In this document: piece after piece, positions 16,176 to 24,102 of the stretch | Layout: the number at the start of each line of letters is the position of its first letter | Numbering within the stretch: position 1 is the stretch's first letter | Source: Clostridium sp. | GTDB taxonomy: Bacteria > Bacteroidota > Bacteroidia > Bacteroidales > Bacteroidaceae | DNA length: 39,503 nt | Direction: 5' to 3' | NCBI GenBank assembly: GCA_023663705.1 | Contig: JAMPGY010000022.1 | Span: forward strand, 1 to 39,503 | Notes under the pieces: generated by a model | Told to the model about the DNA's origin: nothing | The model's input: the letters and a program-made list of their open reading frames with translations, nothing else | Databases searched by the model: none | Made by a program: the position numbers and the translations under genes

Positions 16176-17276
16176 TTATTCCGTACGGCGGTGGGCGGAC
16201 AGGAACGCGTCAAGCGACAGACCTTCCATCCGTTCAAAACAACTTCGGGCAGTCTTCACCGATCCGAATCCGGCATCCACACACTCGTTGAGATTGGTGA
16301 TGCGTCCGTTGCGGATGAGCGATTTCAGTTCGTTGATGCGATAAGAATTGATGTAGTCGTGGATGTTGTTGTAGCCCTGACTGCGCAGGCATTGCAACAT
16401 CAGGTGGCGGTTGATGCCCGTCACCTCGCACAAGCGGTCGCGTCCGAACGTGTTGTCGGTCCATTCTCTTTTGGTTTGCATGAAAAATTCCGTGCGCTGG
16501 AAGCGCTGCAGATTAGCCTCGTTGAAGTCCTCCTTCTCCACCTGTTCGATCACCTTCGGTTCGGGCGCCGCGTCCACGTGTCTGATTTCCGGTTTGGGCA
16601 GACGGAGAGCCATGCTCTCCAGTGTGCGGTAAAACATGTACATGTTGAGCACGGTGAACACGTAGAGGTAGACGAGCAGGAGCGTCATGTTGAACAATAC
16701 GGTCACCACCACATAATAGATGGTGGCCAGTCCCATGGCCGTTCCGTAACCCTTGATGAAGCCGGGCAGGTTGATATTCTTCACCAGCGAGTGGGGCAGG
16801 CGGTAGATGTTGATGATGTAGTAGATGGCCAGTCCCAGCGCCAGCAGGCGCAGCAGCACGTCGCCATTGAGCAGATGGGTAGGCAGTTCGGAGGCATGTT
16901 GCAGGATGACGGGGCGGCTGCCGGAAAGCAGTCCGATGAGATAAATGATGATGAGCACGATGGCCGGTGTGGCATACTTCCACATGCGTCCCCATTGCAG
17001 GTAGCCCGGCATACTGATGCCCAATGTCCAGATACTTTGCAGGTAGGATGTGGCCACCAGGGCCAGCAACATCACAGGGTGGAGCAGTCCTATGGAGCCG
17101 GGATGGTAGGCAAAGGCAAACGGGGTGGCGATGGAAAATCCGATGCCGAAGATGCACAGCACCCAGCCCAGTGACAGGTATTGCACCCGATGGCGCGAGA
17201 AGAGAAACATCACGCTGGCCATCATCAGGTGGACGATGGCGCAGGATATGAGGGTGAGGAGAAGTATGGTCTGCAT
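16176..17276 (-). CDS. Membrane-embedded AraC-family transcriptional regulator
   Basis: A 366-residue protein with about six or seven hydrophobic segments in the N-terminal 230 residues (for example ILLLTLISCAIVHLMMASVM near the start). A charged linker follows, then a C-terminal AraC-type helix-turn-helix domain (about 260-360, with LCEVTGINRHLMLQCL and INELKSLIRNGRITNLNECV). This layout suggests a membrane sensor that binds DNA while anchored; the ligand is unknown. The ATG at 17276 is preferred over a TTG three codons upstream. It is divergent from the large secreted-protein gene with 186 bp between, so that cluster is its most likely target. No two-component receiver or kinase domain is present. 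Confidence 0.85.
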   Translation of the reverse strand: MQTILLLTLISCAIVHLMMASVMFLFSRHRVQYLSLGWVLCIFGIGFSIATPFAFAYHPGSIGLLHPVMLLALVATSYLQSIWTLGISMPGYLQWGRMWKYATPAIVLIIIYLIGLLSGSRPVILQHASELPTHLLNGDVLLRLLALGLAIYYIINIYRLPHSLVKNINLPGFIKGYGTAMGLATIYYVVVTVLFNMTLLLVYLYVFTVLNMYMFYRTLESMALRLPKPEIRHVDAAPEPKVIEQVEKEDFNEANLQRFQRTEFFMQTKREWTDNTFGRDRLCEVTGINRHLMLQCLRSQGYNNIHDYINSYRINELKSLIRNGRITNLNECVDAGFGSVKTARSCFERMEGLSLDAFLSAHRRTE

Positions 17277-17282
17277 AATGGG

Positions 17283-17290
17283 CAAATATA
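17283..17290 (-). promoter_or_regulatory. -7 box abutting the AraC-type regulator start
   Basis: TATATTTG on the minus strand matches TAnnTTTG and ends only 6 bp before the ATG, leaving almost no leader. No good -33 box is seen. Confidence 0.35.
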
Positions 17291-17374
17291 GTCATTTTTG
17301 ACGTAATCGGACGGACATGAGAGATTTATTTGATTTTTTATACCCATGATAAGGTGTAATAATAAAGTTTTCAA

Positions 17375-17382
17375 TATATTTG
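17375..17382 (+). promoter_or_regulatory. -7 box upstream of the secreted-protein gene
   Basis: TATATTTG matches TAnnTTTG 80 bp before the start codon. The -33 position lacks TTTG, which would fit a promoter needing an activator such as the divergent AraC-type protein (inference). Confidence 0.4.
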
Positions 17383-17462
17383 TAAGTTTTTGCAAGGCTT
17401 GCAGTTTCGTGTGTGCCGTATGCAGGTTTTAATTGGATATTTCTAACTTAAATTATAGGCTT

Positions 17463-20009
17463 ATGAAAATGATGATTACGAAATTAAAGGTGTTTATGCT
17501 CCTTGCGGCTTGCGTGTGCGGGCTGGGGGCTAAGGCAGAAGTTACCGAGACGTTTACGTTCTCAACGATGGGGTATACAAATGCCGCCGATGTGACAGAT
17601 GTTGTTTCGGGTGAAGTGAAACTTGTTTTTGCAAAGGGAAGTAATAAGGATAATTCACCTAAATATTATGCCACAGGTACAGGCATACGTTTTTATGGTG
17701 GTAATACGCTTACCGTGTCTGTTCCGGAAGGAGGTATGATTACTTCGGTTGCTTTTTCTTTCGCGTCAGGAGCTTCTTATGCTCCTTCTGCTAATCCTGC
17801 TGCATCTGGAAATTATGCAAATAATACATGGACTGGCAATGCAGAGACATCTATAGAGTTTACAAGGCCGTCTGGAAGTGGGCATTGGCGCATTCAGAAA
17901 GTAGCTGTAACTTATGCTGAGCCTGCAATGGGTGGTGTGGCTGCGCCGGAAATATCTCTGCCTACGGAAACTTACCGCGGTGAACAGACGGTGACTATCA
18001 CAGCCGAAGAGGGTGCAAAGGTATACTATACGTTAGATGGTACAGATCCCACAACGGAATCAAACGAGTATACTGCTCCGTTCGCTTTGACCGAGACAAC
18101 GACTGTGAAGGCCATTGCCGTAAAGGGGGGGGAGACCAGCAGAGTGGCTACCTCCGTGATTACTATTATGCCGGAAGTGGCAAACATTGCCGCGTTTATT
18201 GAAGCCGGTACAAAGGCGGTTCTTACACTGGCTGATGCCGTGGTGACGGCCAAAAACGCTTCAAACGTATATATACAGGATGCAACGGGTGCTCTTGTTA
18301 TTTACGGTTCTGTACCTACATGTCAAATCGGCGACAAGGTGTCCGGCACGATTATAGGTGAATATTCCGAATATAAGGATCATGCCCACCAGTTGTTGAA
18401 CGGTGATTTCACGAATGCTGTTTTCACGGCCGGTGGTGAACTCGCACCGGCTGAGGTGACGCTGGCCGAACTGATTGCTAATGCCGAAGCTTACCACATG
18501 CATTTAGTGACGGTGAAGGGATGTACGTATGCCAATATGGAAATCACTCAGGGCGAAGAAACGGTGAAGTTCTACGATAGCCTGAAGATGCTTTCTTCCG
18601 GATATACGTGGCCGGTATCCTTCGATTTCACCGGTATCTTCCTGAACTATCAAACCAACACTCCCGAGTTGATAGCCCGCAGTGAAGAGGATATTGTGAA
18701 CCGGTCCGCTCTTGAATCGCCCACTTTTAAGTGGAGCGCAGCAAATGTGGACTATGATTTGGCTCATCCCGTGGCTCTGCCCACATTGACAAGCACTTCG
18801 GATGGCAAAGTGACTTACAGCTCATCGAATGAGGCTGTGGCTATCGTAAATGAAAGCGGTGAAGTGACCGTATTGGGTGAGGGTACAACTACGATTACGG
18901 CTTCGGTTGCTGCAACTGACACGTATGCTGCTGCAATGGCTTCCTACACGCTGAAGGTTTCGGATAGCTCTGCAATGGGCGAGGCTATGGCTTTTGTGGC
19001 TACGATGCAGAAAAGCGGTACGCAATATGCCCTGTCTACCGGTTCTTCCAAATCAAAGGTTATGGATGCCGTAGAGGTATATACGGTCAATGGGAAGGTT
19101 GTGAATGCGGATGTGACCACGCTCTCTTGGTATGTAGATAAGGAAAACGGTACCATACAAACGGCCGATGGCAAGTATCTGACGGCGACTTCGGGAAAAA
19201 CGGATTTGTCTGTGGCCACAGCGTCATGCAAGTGGACTTGGGATGAGACGGATGGTATCTTTAAATTGGGAAGTCGTTCGTTCCTTGTCTCAGAGGGTAC
19301 AGGCTTTAAGAATTATGCTGTGAGCAATGCCAATACGGCTAATTACAGCGGTTATACCGAAATGATGTCCTTCGCCGACGGTCACATCCGCAGCGGTCTC
19401 ACCGAGGACACATGGGGAACTATCTGCTTGCCCAATGCTGTGGCTGAAGCCGATGTGAAGGGCGCTACGTTCTATTCAGTGGCAGGTAAGACGGAAATTG
19501 ACGGTGTGGTGACCGGCATTGTGCTGGGCGAACCCGCCACGACATTGCAGGCCGGTGTACCCTACGTGTTCAGCGCTGCTGCAACTGACCTCATAGCAGC
19601 CTACAACGGTGAGGCTGTCGAGACGGCTGCTCAGGCCAACGGACTCTGCGGAACGCTCGCTGCCATCAACGGCGAAAAGGATGCTGATGACACTCAGCTC
19701 AGCGGTAAATATATGCTGGTGGGCAACGTGTGGAAGCTTTGTGGCAAGGGCTGTTCTCTTGCTGCCAATCGTGCTTATCTCGACATGGAGGCTGTTCCGG
19801 CTGTTGAACCGGCAGCCAATGCCGTGGTGCTCTCTGTGTTCTTCGACAACGAGACCGGTATCCAGGGTGTGAATGCCGCCGATGCCGCAGTGGATGTATA
19901 CACCGTGAGCGGTGTGCGTGTACGCACTTCTGTATCTGCTGCCGCTGCCACCGAAGGTCTGCAGAAGGGACTCTACATCATTAATGGTAAGAAAACACTT
20001 GTTAAATAA
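17463..20009 (+). CDS. Large secreted multidomain protein with C-terminal sorting-like tail
   Basis: No enzymatic function is recognised. The 848 residues start with a signal peptide (MKMMITKLKVFMLLAACVCG, cleavage probably after AKA near 25). Approximate layout: a beta-rich N-terminal domain (26-150); a chitobiase C-terminal-like domain (160-235, YYTLDGTDPTTESNEYTAPF); an OB-like domain (240-415, NVYIQDATGALVIYG); a bacterial Ig-like domain (425-505, YSSSNEAVAIVNESGEVTVL); beta-rich modules to about 800; and a tail ending GLQKGLYIINGKKTLVK. Such tails are common on secreted Bacteroidota proteins and resemble T9SS C-terminal domains. The ATG at 17463 is chosen over a TTG ten codons earlier because it starts a proper signal peptide. 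It is followed 18 bp later by a 52-residue peptide gene. Confidence 0.85.
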   Translation: MKMMITKLKVFMLLAACVCGLGAKAEVTETFTFSTMGYTNAADVTDVVSGEVKLVFAKGSNKDNSPKYYATGTGIRFYGGNTLTVSVPEGGMITSVAFSFASGASYAPSANPAASGNYANNTWTGNAETSIEFTRPSGSGHWRIQKVAVTYAEPAMGGVAAPEISLPTETYRGEQTVTITAEEGAKVYYTLDGTDPTTESNEYTAPFALTETTTVKAIAVKGGETSRVATSVITIMPEVANIAAFIEAGTKAVLTLADAVVTAKNASNVYIQDATGALVIYGSVPTCQIGDKVSGTIIGEYSEYKDHAHQLLNGDFTNAVFTAGGELAPAEVTLAELIANAEAYHMHLVTVKGCTYANMEITQGEETVKFYDSLKMLSSGYTWPVSFDFTGIFLNYQTNTPELIARSEEDIVNRSALESPTFKWSAANVDYDLAHPVALPTLTSTSDGKVTYSSSNEAVAIVNESGEVTVLGEGTTTITASVAATDTYAAAMASYTLKVSDSSAMGEAMAFVATMQKSGTQYALSTGSSKSKVMDAVEVYTVNGKVVNADVTTLSWYVDKENGTIQTADGKYLTATSGKTDLSVATASCKWTWDETDGIFKLGSRSFLVSEGTGFKNYAVSNANTANYSGYTEMMSFADGHIRSGLTEDTWGTICLPNAVAEADVKGATFYSVAGKTEIDGVVTGIVLGEPATTLQAGVPYVFSAAATDLIAAYNGEAVETAAQANGLCGTLAAINGEKDADDTQLSGKYMLVGNVWKLCGKGCSLAANRAYLDMEAVPAVEPAANAVVLSVFFDNETGIQGVNAADAAVDVYTVSGVRVRTSVSAAAATEGLQKGLYIINGKKTLVK

Positions 20010-20027
20010 GTAAATAACCGGATAGAT

Positions 20028-20186
20028 ATGAAAAAGAAGAATTATATAAAGCCTGAATCGGAAATCGTGAAGGTGCAGTTGGAAAGTATGTTGGCGGCCA
20101 GTATCGGTGTGGACAATACGCCCGGTGACGGTCTGGAAGGCAGTTCGTTAGACGATAAGGCAGACTGGAACATTTGGAACGACTGA
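20028..20186 (+). CDS. 52-residue peptide of unknown function
   Basis: Open reading frame ATG to TGA, starting MKKKNYIKPESEIVKV, then a mid-section with MLAASIGVDN, and ending DWNIWND. The N-terminal third is basic, the middle is a short hydrophobic and small-residue stretch (LESMLAAS), and the C-terminal half is glycine-rich and acidic with two tryptophans. It has no classical signal peptide and no cysteine. It starts 18 bp after the secreted-protein gene and ends just before a strong terminator, so it is co-transcribed. From memory, similar short ORFs (MKK-x-Y-x-x-P near the start, LxAS in the middle) are frequent in Bacteroidales, but I know of no established function. Confidence 0.75.
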   Translation: MKKKNYIKPESEIVKVQLESMLAASIGVDNTPGDGLEGSSLDDKADWNIWND

Positions 20187-20212
20187 TTCCCTGTTCGGTC
20201 GATATGAAACAG

Positions 20213-20250
20213 AACGCTCGGGTTGCGGAAAGCAATCCGGGCGTTTTTTT
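20213..20250 (+). terminator. Terminator of the secreted-protein operon
   Basis: A 14-bp stem (20213-20226 with 20232-20245, two G-T pairs), GGAAA loop and a run of seven T's. It ends the unit formed by the 848-residue protein and the 52-residue peptide. Confidence 0.9.
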
Positions 20251-20294
20251 AGTAAAAATGCCGGTGTTTCTTTTTTTATTTATCTAAAAATATA

Positions 20295-20302
20295 TAACTT
20301 TG
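20295..20302 (+). promoter_or_regulatory. -7 box of the 20328 gene
   Basis: TAACTTTG matches TAnnTTTG 25 bp before the ATG. A T-run at 20271-20280 includes a TTTT at -33 spacing. A second TAACTTTG lies at 20315-20322 but would leave no leader. Confidence 0.45.
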
Positions 20303-20327
20303 CGGCAACTTGGATAACTTTGTTGAA

Positions 20328-20693
20328 ATGAAGAGACTGCTGTCGAAAATACTGGTATACGGATTCGCACTGATAATGTACACGATCGGTGCGGATTGTG
20401 CGTTTGCAGGATTGGCAAAGACAGACGGCGTTGATTCCCTTTCACGCAAGACGGTGGATACCGAAATGCGAGATGCTTTGAAAGGCAAGATGGCCAGTTC
20501 GGCTTTCCCCGTTACGGTGACGGTGAGAGGAAAGGCTGTGTGTGTGGAGAGCAAGAACTATCAGATATTGCCTGTATACAATCAGAATGGCGTGTTTTTC
20601 AGTGTATTCCGGTTGAGCAAGGGTGTGAATTGGATTAATGGTCTGCCCAAGGGCACTTATTTCATCAACAACCGCAAGGTTATTATATCGTAG
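20328..20693 (+). CDS. Small exported protein consisting mainly of a sorting-tail-like domain
   Basis: A 121-residue protein. The N-terminus (MKRLLSKILVYGFALIMYTI, then CAFA) is a probable signal peptide. A short linker follows, and the last 60 residues (FPVTVTVRGKAV onward) are beta-rich and end GLPKGTYFINNRKVIIS. This ending parallels the tail of the 848-residue neighbour (GLQKGLYIINGKKTLVK) and the C-terminal domains of Bacteroidota secreted proteins. It therefore looks like a sorting domain with almost no cargo. The ATG at 20328 is preferred to a TTG six codons upstream. It has its own promoter after the neighbouring terminator. Function unknown. Confidence 0.75.
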   Translation: MKRLLSKILVYGFALIMYTIGADCAFAGLAKTDGVDSLSRKTVDTEMRDALKGKMASSAFPVTVTVRGKAVCVESKNYQILPVYNQNGVFFSVFRLSKGVNWINGLPKGTYFINNRKVIIS

Positions 20694-20735
20694 CACTTTA
20701 CACGCCTGGTTGTAGGTGGTCTGAAAAAAGATGCT

Positions 20736-20743
20736 TACTTTTG
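20736..20743 (+). promoter_or_regulatory. -7 box of glsA-glsB
   Basis: TACTTTTG matches TAnnTTTG 22 bp before the glsA ATG. No clean TTTG at -33. Confidence 0.45.
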
Positions 20744-20765
20744 TAGAAAGAACGAAACAGGTGTT

Positions 20766-21581
20766 ATGCAGACAACCGCTATATCAGAGATAGATGTGGA
20801 GCGCATTGTGCGCGAGCGTGCCGGATCGAAAGCCAGGTATGTGCCTCGGTTTCTGATTCGTGCGCTGAAACGAATGATTCATCAGGACTTTATTAACGAA
20901 TACCTCCGCAAGGGGTACATGGGGGTGGACTTCTGTGAGAACTGCCTCAGGTATCTGGATGTGGATGTGCAGGTGGAAGGATTAGAGAACCTTCCGGCCG
21001 ACGGGCATCCGTGTACGTTTGTGAGCAATCATCCCTTGGGTGCGATAGACGGCGTGACGTTGGGTATGGTACTGGGGCGCCGCTATGATGGTCGGGTGAA
21101 ATATCTGGTCAACGATCTGTTGATGAATCTTCAGGGATTGGCACCGCTGTGCATTCCCATCAATAAGATCGGTAAGCAAGCCCGCAACTTTCCCCAGATG
21201 GTGGAGGCCGGTTTCCGGTCGGACGATCACATCATCATGTTTCCGGCCGGACTCTGCTCCCGTCGCACGGATGGTGTGATCCGCGACTTGCCTTGGAAAA
21301 AGACGTTTGTCACCAAGAGCGTGGAAACGCATCGTGACGTGGTGCCCATCCATTTCGAAGGGCGCAACTCCGACCGTTTTTATTCGGTGGCCAATTGGTG
21401 CAAGCGGTTGCATTTGAAGTTCAATCTGGCGATGCTCCTGTTGCCCGATGAAATGTATCGCAGCCAGCACGGACACTACAAAGTGATCATCGGCAAACCC
21501 ATACCTTGGCAGTCGTTTGACAAGACGCGCACAGCCAATGCTTGGGCACAGCACGTGCGTGAATTGGTGTACAAATTATAA
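20766..21581 (+). CDS. glsA: Lyso-glycine lipid O-acyltransferase-like protein (PlsC superfamily)
   Basis: A 271-residue acyltransferase of the PlsC/OlsA superfamily. The catalytic stretch is SNHPLGAIDG, with His89 and Asp95 (one residue longer than the textbook HX4D spacing), and FPAGLCSRR serves as the acyl-acceptor motif. It is followed 20 bp later by an N-acyltransferase of the OlsB/GlsB type. In Bacteroides thetaiotaomicron an adjacent glsB/glsA pair makes glycine lipids, with GlsB N-acylating glycine and GlsA adding the second, ester-linked chain. The assignment rests on the motif plus this pairing. If the partner were ignored it would be called a generic 1-acylglycerol-3-phosphate acyltransferase-like protein. 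Confidence 0.82.
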   Translation: MQTTAISEIDVERIVRERAGSKARYVPRFLIRALKRMIHQDFINEYLRKGYMGVDFCENCLRYLDVDVQVEGLENLPADGHPCTFVSNHPLGAIDGVTLGMVLGRRYDGRVKYLVNDLLMNLQGLAPLCIPINKIGKQARNFPQMVEAGFRSDDHIIMFPAGLCSRRTDGVIRDLPWKKTFVTKSVETHRDVVPIHFEGRNSDRFYSVANWCKRLHLKFNLAMLLLPDEMYRSQHGHYKVIIGKPIPWQSFDKTRTANAWAQHVRELVYKL

Positions 21582-21601
21582 TTTATAGACAACAGGCAGA
21601 T

Positions 21602-22618
21602 ATGCACAATCAAGATATGGAAGAGATTATAGCTCCGGTAGACAAAGAACTGTTGAAAGCCGAACTGACAGAGGATAAGCGCTTGAGATTTACCAATAAG
21701 AGCAGCAACGAAATTTATGTGGTGACTTGGCACAATGCTCCTAATGTGGTGAGAGAGATCGGTCGCTTGCGCGAGATTGCCTTCCGGGCAGCCGGGGGAG
21801 GCACGGGCAAGGCGCTCGATCTGGACGAGTTTGACACGATGGACAATTGCTACAAGCAACTGTTGGTGTGGAACCCCGATGCCGAGGAAATATTGGGAGG
21901 CTACCGTTATCTGTTGGGGTCGGACGTGAAGACCGATGAGGCCGGGCAGCCCGTGTTGGCCACGTCCCATCTTTTTCGTTTCTCGGAGCGCTTCATGACC
22001 GAATATATGCCTTACACAGTGGAGCTCGGCCGCTCGTTTGTGACGCTCGAATACCAGAGCACACGGGCCGGTGCCAAGGGACTCTTTGCGCTGGACAACC
22101 TGTGGGACGGGCTGGGAGCGCTCACCGTCATCAAACCCAACATACGGTATTTCTTTGGAAAGATGACCATGTATCCCTCGTTCAATCGCAAGGGGCGTGA
22201 TATGATTCTGTATTTTCTGAACAAGCATTTCGGTGATCCCGACCGCCTGATTCTGCCGGTGAAACCGCTCTATCTGGAGTCCGATCCGGAAGAATTGGCC
22301 ACGCTCTTCTGCAAGGATGATTTCAAGGAAGACTATCGTATCCTGAATACCGAAGTGAGAAAACTGGGTTTCAACATTCCTCCTTTGGTGAACGCCTATA
22401 TGAGTCTGTCGCCCACCATGCGTATGTTCGGCACAGCCATCAACTACGGATTCGGTGATGTGGAGGAAACCGGTATTCTGATAGCTGTGGACGAGATACT
22501 CACCGAGAAGCGTGTGCGTCATATCGACTCTTTCGCCCGTGAGCATCCCGAGGCTGTGAAGATAACTTCTGGCGCCAACAAAGTGATTTACGAAGTGAAA
22601 AAGAAAGCAGGCCGCTAA
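21602..22618 (+). CDS. glsB: Glycine N-acyltransferase (OlsB/hemolysin-type GNAT)
   Basis: 338 residues, likely transferring a 3-hydroxyacyl chain from ACP to the amino group of glycine, the first step of glycine-lipid synthesis. It has a GNAT-like fold of the OlsB type (REIGRLREIAFRAAGGGTGK near residue 50, then a YRYLLG strand). A region around 140 reads ELGRSFVTLEYQSTRAGAKG, where the acyl-donor site is expected. It is in one unit with glsA (20-bp gap). Its stop codon lies in the loop of an 11-bp hairpin that seems to serve the convergent dgt gene. Confidence 0.82.
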   Translation: MHNQDMEEIIAPVDKELLKAELTEDKRLRFTNKSSNEIYVVTWHNAPNVVREIGRLREIAFRAAGGGTGKALDLDEFDTMDNCYKQLLVWNPDAEEILGGYRYLLGSDVKTDEAGQPVLATSHLFRFSERFMTEYMPYTVELGRSFVTLEYQSTRAGAKGLFALDNLWDGLGALTVIKPNIRYFFGKMTMYPSFNRKGRDMILYFLNKHFGDPDRLILPVKPLYLESDPEELATLFCKDDFKEDYRILNTEVRKLGFNIPPLVNAYMSLSPTMRMFGTAINYGFGDVEETGILIAVDEILTEKRVRHIDSFAREHPEAVKITSGANKVIYEVKKKAGR

Positions 22619-22629
22619 GCGGTCTGCTT
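22605..22629 (-). terminator. Terminator of dgt overlapping the glsB stop codon
   Basis: An 11-bp stem (22605-22615 with 22619-22629, one G-T pair) closes a 3-nt loop TAA, which is the glsB stop codon. On the minus strand it is followed by TTCTTTTTC, so it ends the dgt transcript, whose stop is at 22637. Confidence 0.65.
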
Positions 22630-22636
22630 GGTAAAA

Positions 22637-23995
22637 TCATAGGGTGGGAAGACTCATTCCGTTGATCTTGCGATAAAGGTCGAGCGCATAGACGTCCGTC
22701 ATGCCGGAGAGGTAGTCCAGGACAGCCATTATGCGGTCGTAGAGCACAGGTGCCTTGATCTCGTATTGGGTGGACACTCGGTTGATGAGCAGTTGCGAAT
22801 AGGCCTTTTCGGGATGGGTCACGGCATCCAGCATCAATTCGAGCAAGGTGCTGATTACTTGGAAACCGGCCAACTCCACATCCACCACATCCTTGCTCCG
22901 GTAGATCTTTTTGTAAGCCATGGCCGTGCAGTCTTCGTAGGCTCGGCGCGGTGTGGAATCGATATGCTTGAGCAACGGTTCGTGAAACGTTCCGTTCAGT
23001 ATCTTCTCTTCGTTTTCCACAAACACCCGTACGCATTCCTGTTCCAGGCGGCCGATGACGCATGAACGCAGATACACAATCTGTTCGTTGATGTCGTCAA
23101 CCAAACTCATGTTGCGGACAATTTTCTCCTTCCGTTCCCCATCGAAGAAACCAAGCAACAGTTCACGCGTGGTTTCGGTAGACAGCAGTTTCAATTTGTG
23201 TGCGTCCTCTATGTCCATAATCTGGTAGCAGATGTCGTCGGCGGCCTCCACCAGAAACACCAGCGGATAGCGGGCATAACGCAGTGTACCCTCCGGACTA
23301 TCCAGGCGCAGGACGCCCAGCTCATCGGCAATCTTCCGGAAGTCCTCTTCCTCGCTTCGGAAGAAACCGAACTTGGCGTGGTTGCCTGCCAGTGAAGAAG
23401 AGAATGGATACTTGACGATGGAAGCCAAGGTGGAATAAGTCATGACGAAGCCCCCCTTGCGCCGGCCGATAAAATGGTGGGTGAGCAGACGGAAGGCATT
23501 GGCATTACCTTCGAAATGAGTCAGGTCGTTCCATTGTGCTTCGGTCAGTGACTCTCCTGTATCCGGGTTTCGGTAATCTTTGAGCCACTGCCCCTTACCT
23601 TCGCTGAAGAACGTGCCGATGGCTCGCTCGCCGGAATGACCGAAGGGAGGGTTGCCCAGATCATGAGCCAAACAGGCTGCCGATACGATGGACCCCAACT
23701 CGCTGATATGGGTTTGTTGCAGATCGGGATGCTTGTCCAGCAACAGGCGGGCGCAATCGTTACCCAACGACCGTCCTACACTGGATACTTCCAAACTGTG
23801 GGTGAGCCTGTTGTGAACAAATACGCTGCCTGGCAACGGAAACACCTGTGTCTTGTTCTGCAGCCGGCGGAATGGAGCGGAGAAAATCAGACGGTCGTAG
23901 TCACGCTGAAACTCCGTGCGGTCATCTTTCTTCACGTTGTGCATCTGTTCCAGTCCCAGTCGCTTGTTGGAGAGGAGTTGTTTCCAGTTCATCAT
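22637..23995 (-). CDS. dgt: dGTP triphosphohydrolase
   Basis: Hydrolyses dGTP (and possibly other dNTPs) to the nucleoside and triphosphate. The 452 residues belong to the HD-domain family: RLTHSLEVSSVGR (His66) and the HD pair His111-Asp112 in CLAHDLGNPPFGHSGE form the metal site, and a later VEAADDICYQIMDIEDAH supplies the remaining aspartate. The N-terminal FSAPFRRLQNKTQVFP is the nucleotide-binding stretch typical of dGTPases. It starts at 23995 (a second ATG follows one codon later). It is divergent from dut, which also acts on dNTPs. Confidence 0.93.
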   Translation of the reverse strand: MMNWKQLLSNKRLGLEQMHNVKKDDRTEFQRDYDRLIFSAPFRRLQNKTQVFPLPGSVFVHNRLTHSLEVSSVGRSLGNDCARLLLDKHPDLQQTHISELGSIVSAACLAHDLGNPPFGHSGERAIGTFFSEGKGQWLKDYRNPDTGESLTEAQWNDLTHFEGNANAFRLLTHHFIGRRKGGFVMTYSTLASIVKYPFSSSLAGNHAKFGFFRSEEEDFRKIADELGVLRLDSPEGTLRYARYPLVFLVEAADDICYQIMDIEDAHKLKLLSTETTRELLLGFFDGERKEKIVRNMSLVDDINEQIVYLRSCVIGRLEQECVRVFVENEEKILNGTFHEPLLKHIDSTPRRAYEDCTAMAYKKIYRSKDVVDVELAGFQVISTLLELMLDAVTHPEKAYSQLLINRVSTQYEIKAPVLYDRIMAVLDYLSGMTDVYALDLYRKINGMSLPTL

Positions 23996-24020
23996 ATCCT
24001 ATGGCTTTTTTTAATCCTTG

Positions 24021-24028
24021 CAAAAGTA
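24021..24028 (-). promoter_or_regulatory. -7 box of dgt
   Basis: TACTTTTG on the minus strand matches TAnnTTTG 25 bp before the dgt ATG. No good -33 box is seen. Confidence 0.45.
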
Positions 24029-24094
24029 ATCTAAAAACGGATAGGGCTTTCACTTTTTCCCTTAAAAAGTAAGGCGAATATACGGGGAATTGCG

Positions 24095-24102
24095 TATTTT
24101 TG
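24095..24102 (+). promoter_or_regulatory. -7 box of dut
   Basis: TATTTTTG matches TAnnTTTG 32 bp before the dut ATG at 24135. It supports that start over an upstream open frame beginning at 24090, which would lie before the transcription start. Confidence 0.5.

Noticed and set aside
16116-17174. 352-residue plus-strand open frame over the AraC-type regulator
   Set aside because: His/Gln-rich shadow of the hydrophobic and helix-turn-helix coding on the minus strand.
21476-22546. 356-residue minus-strand open frame over glsA/glsB
   Set aside because: Shadow of glsB; its translation matches no domain and is histidine-rich as expected of an antisense frame.
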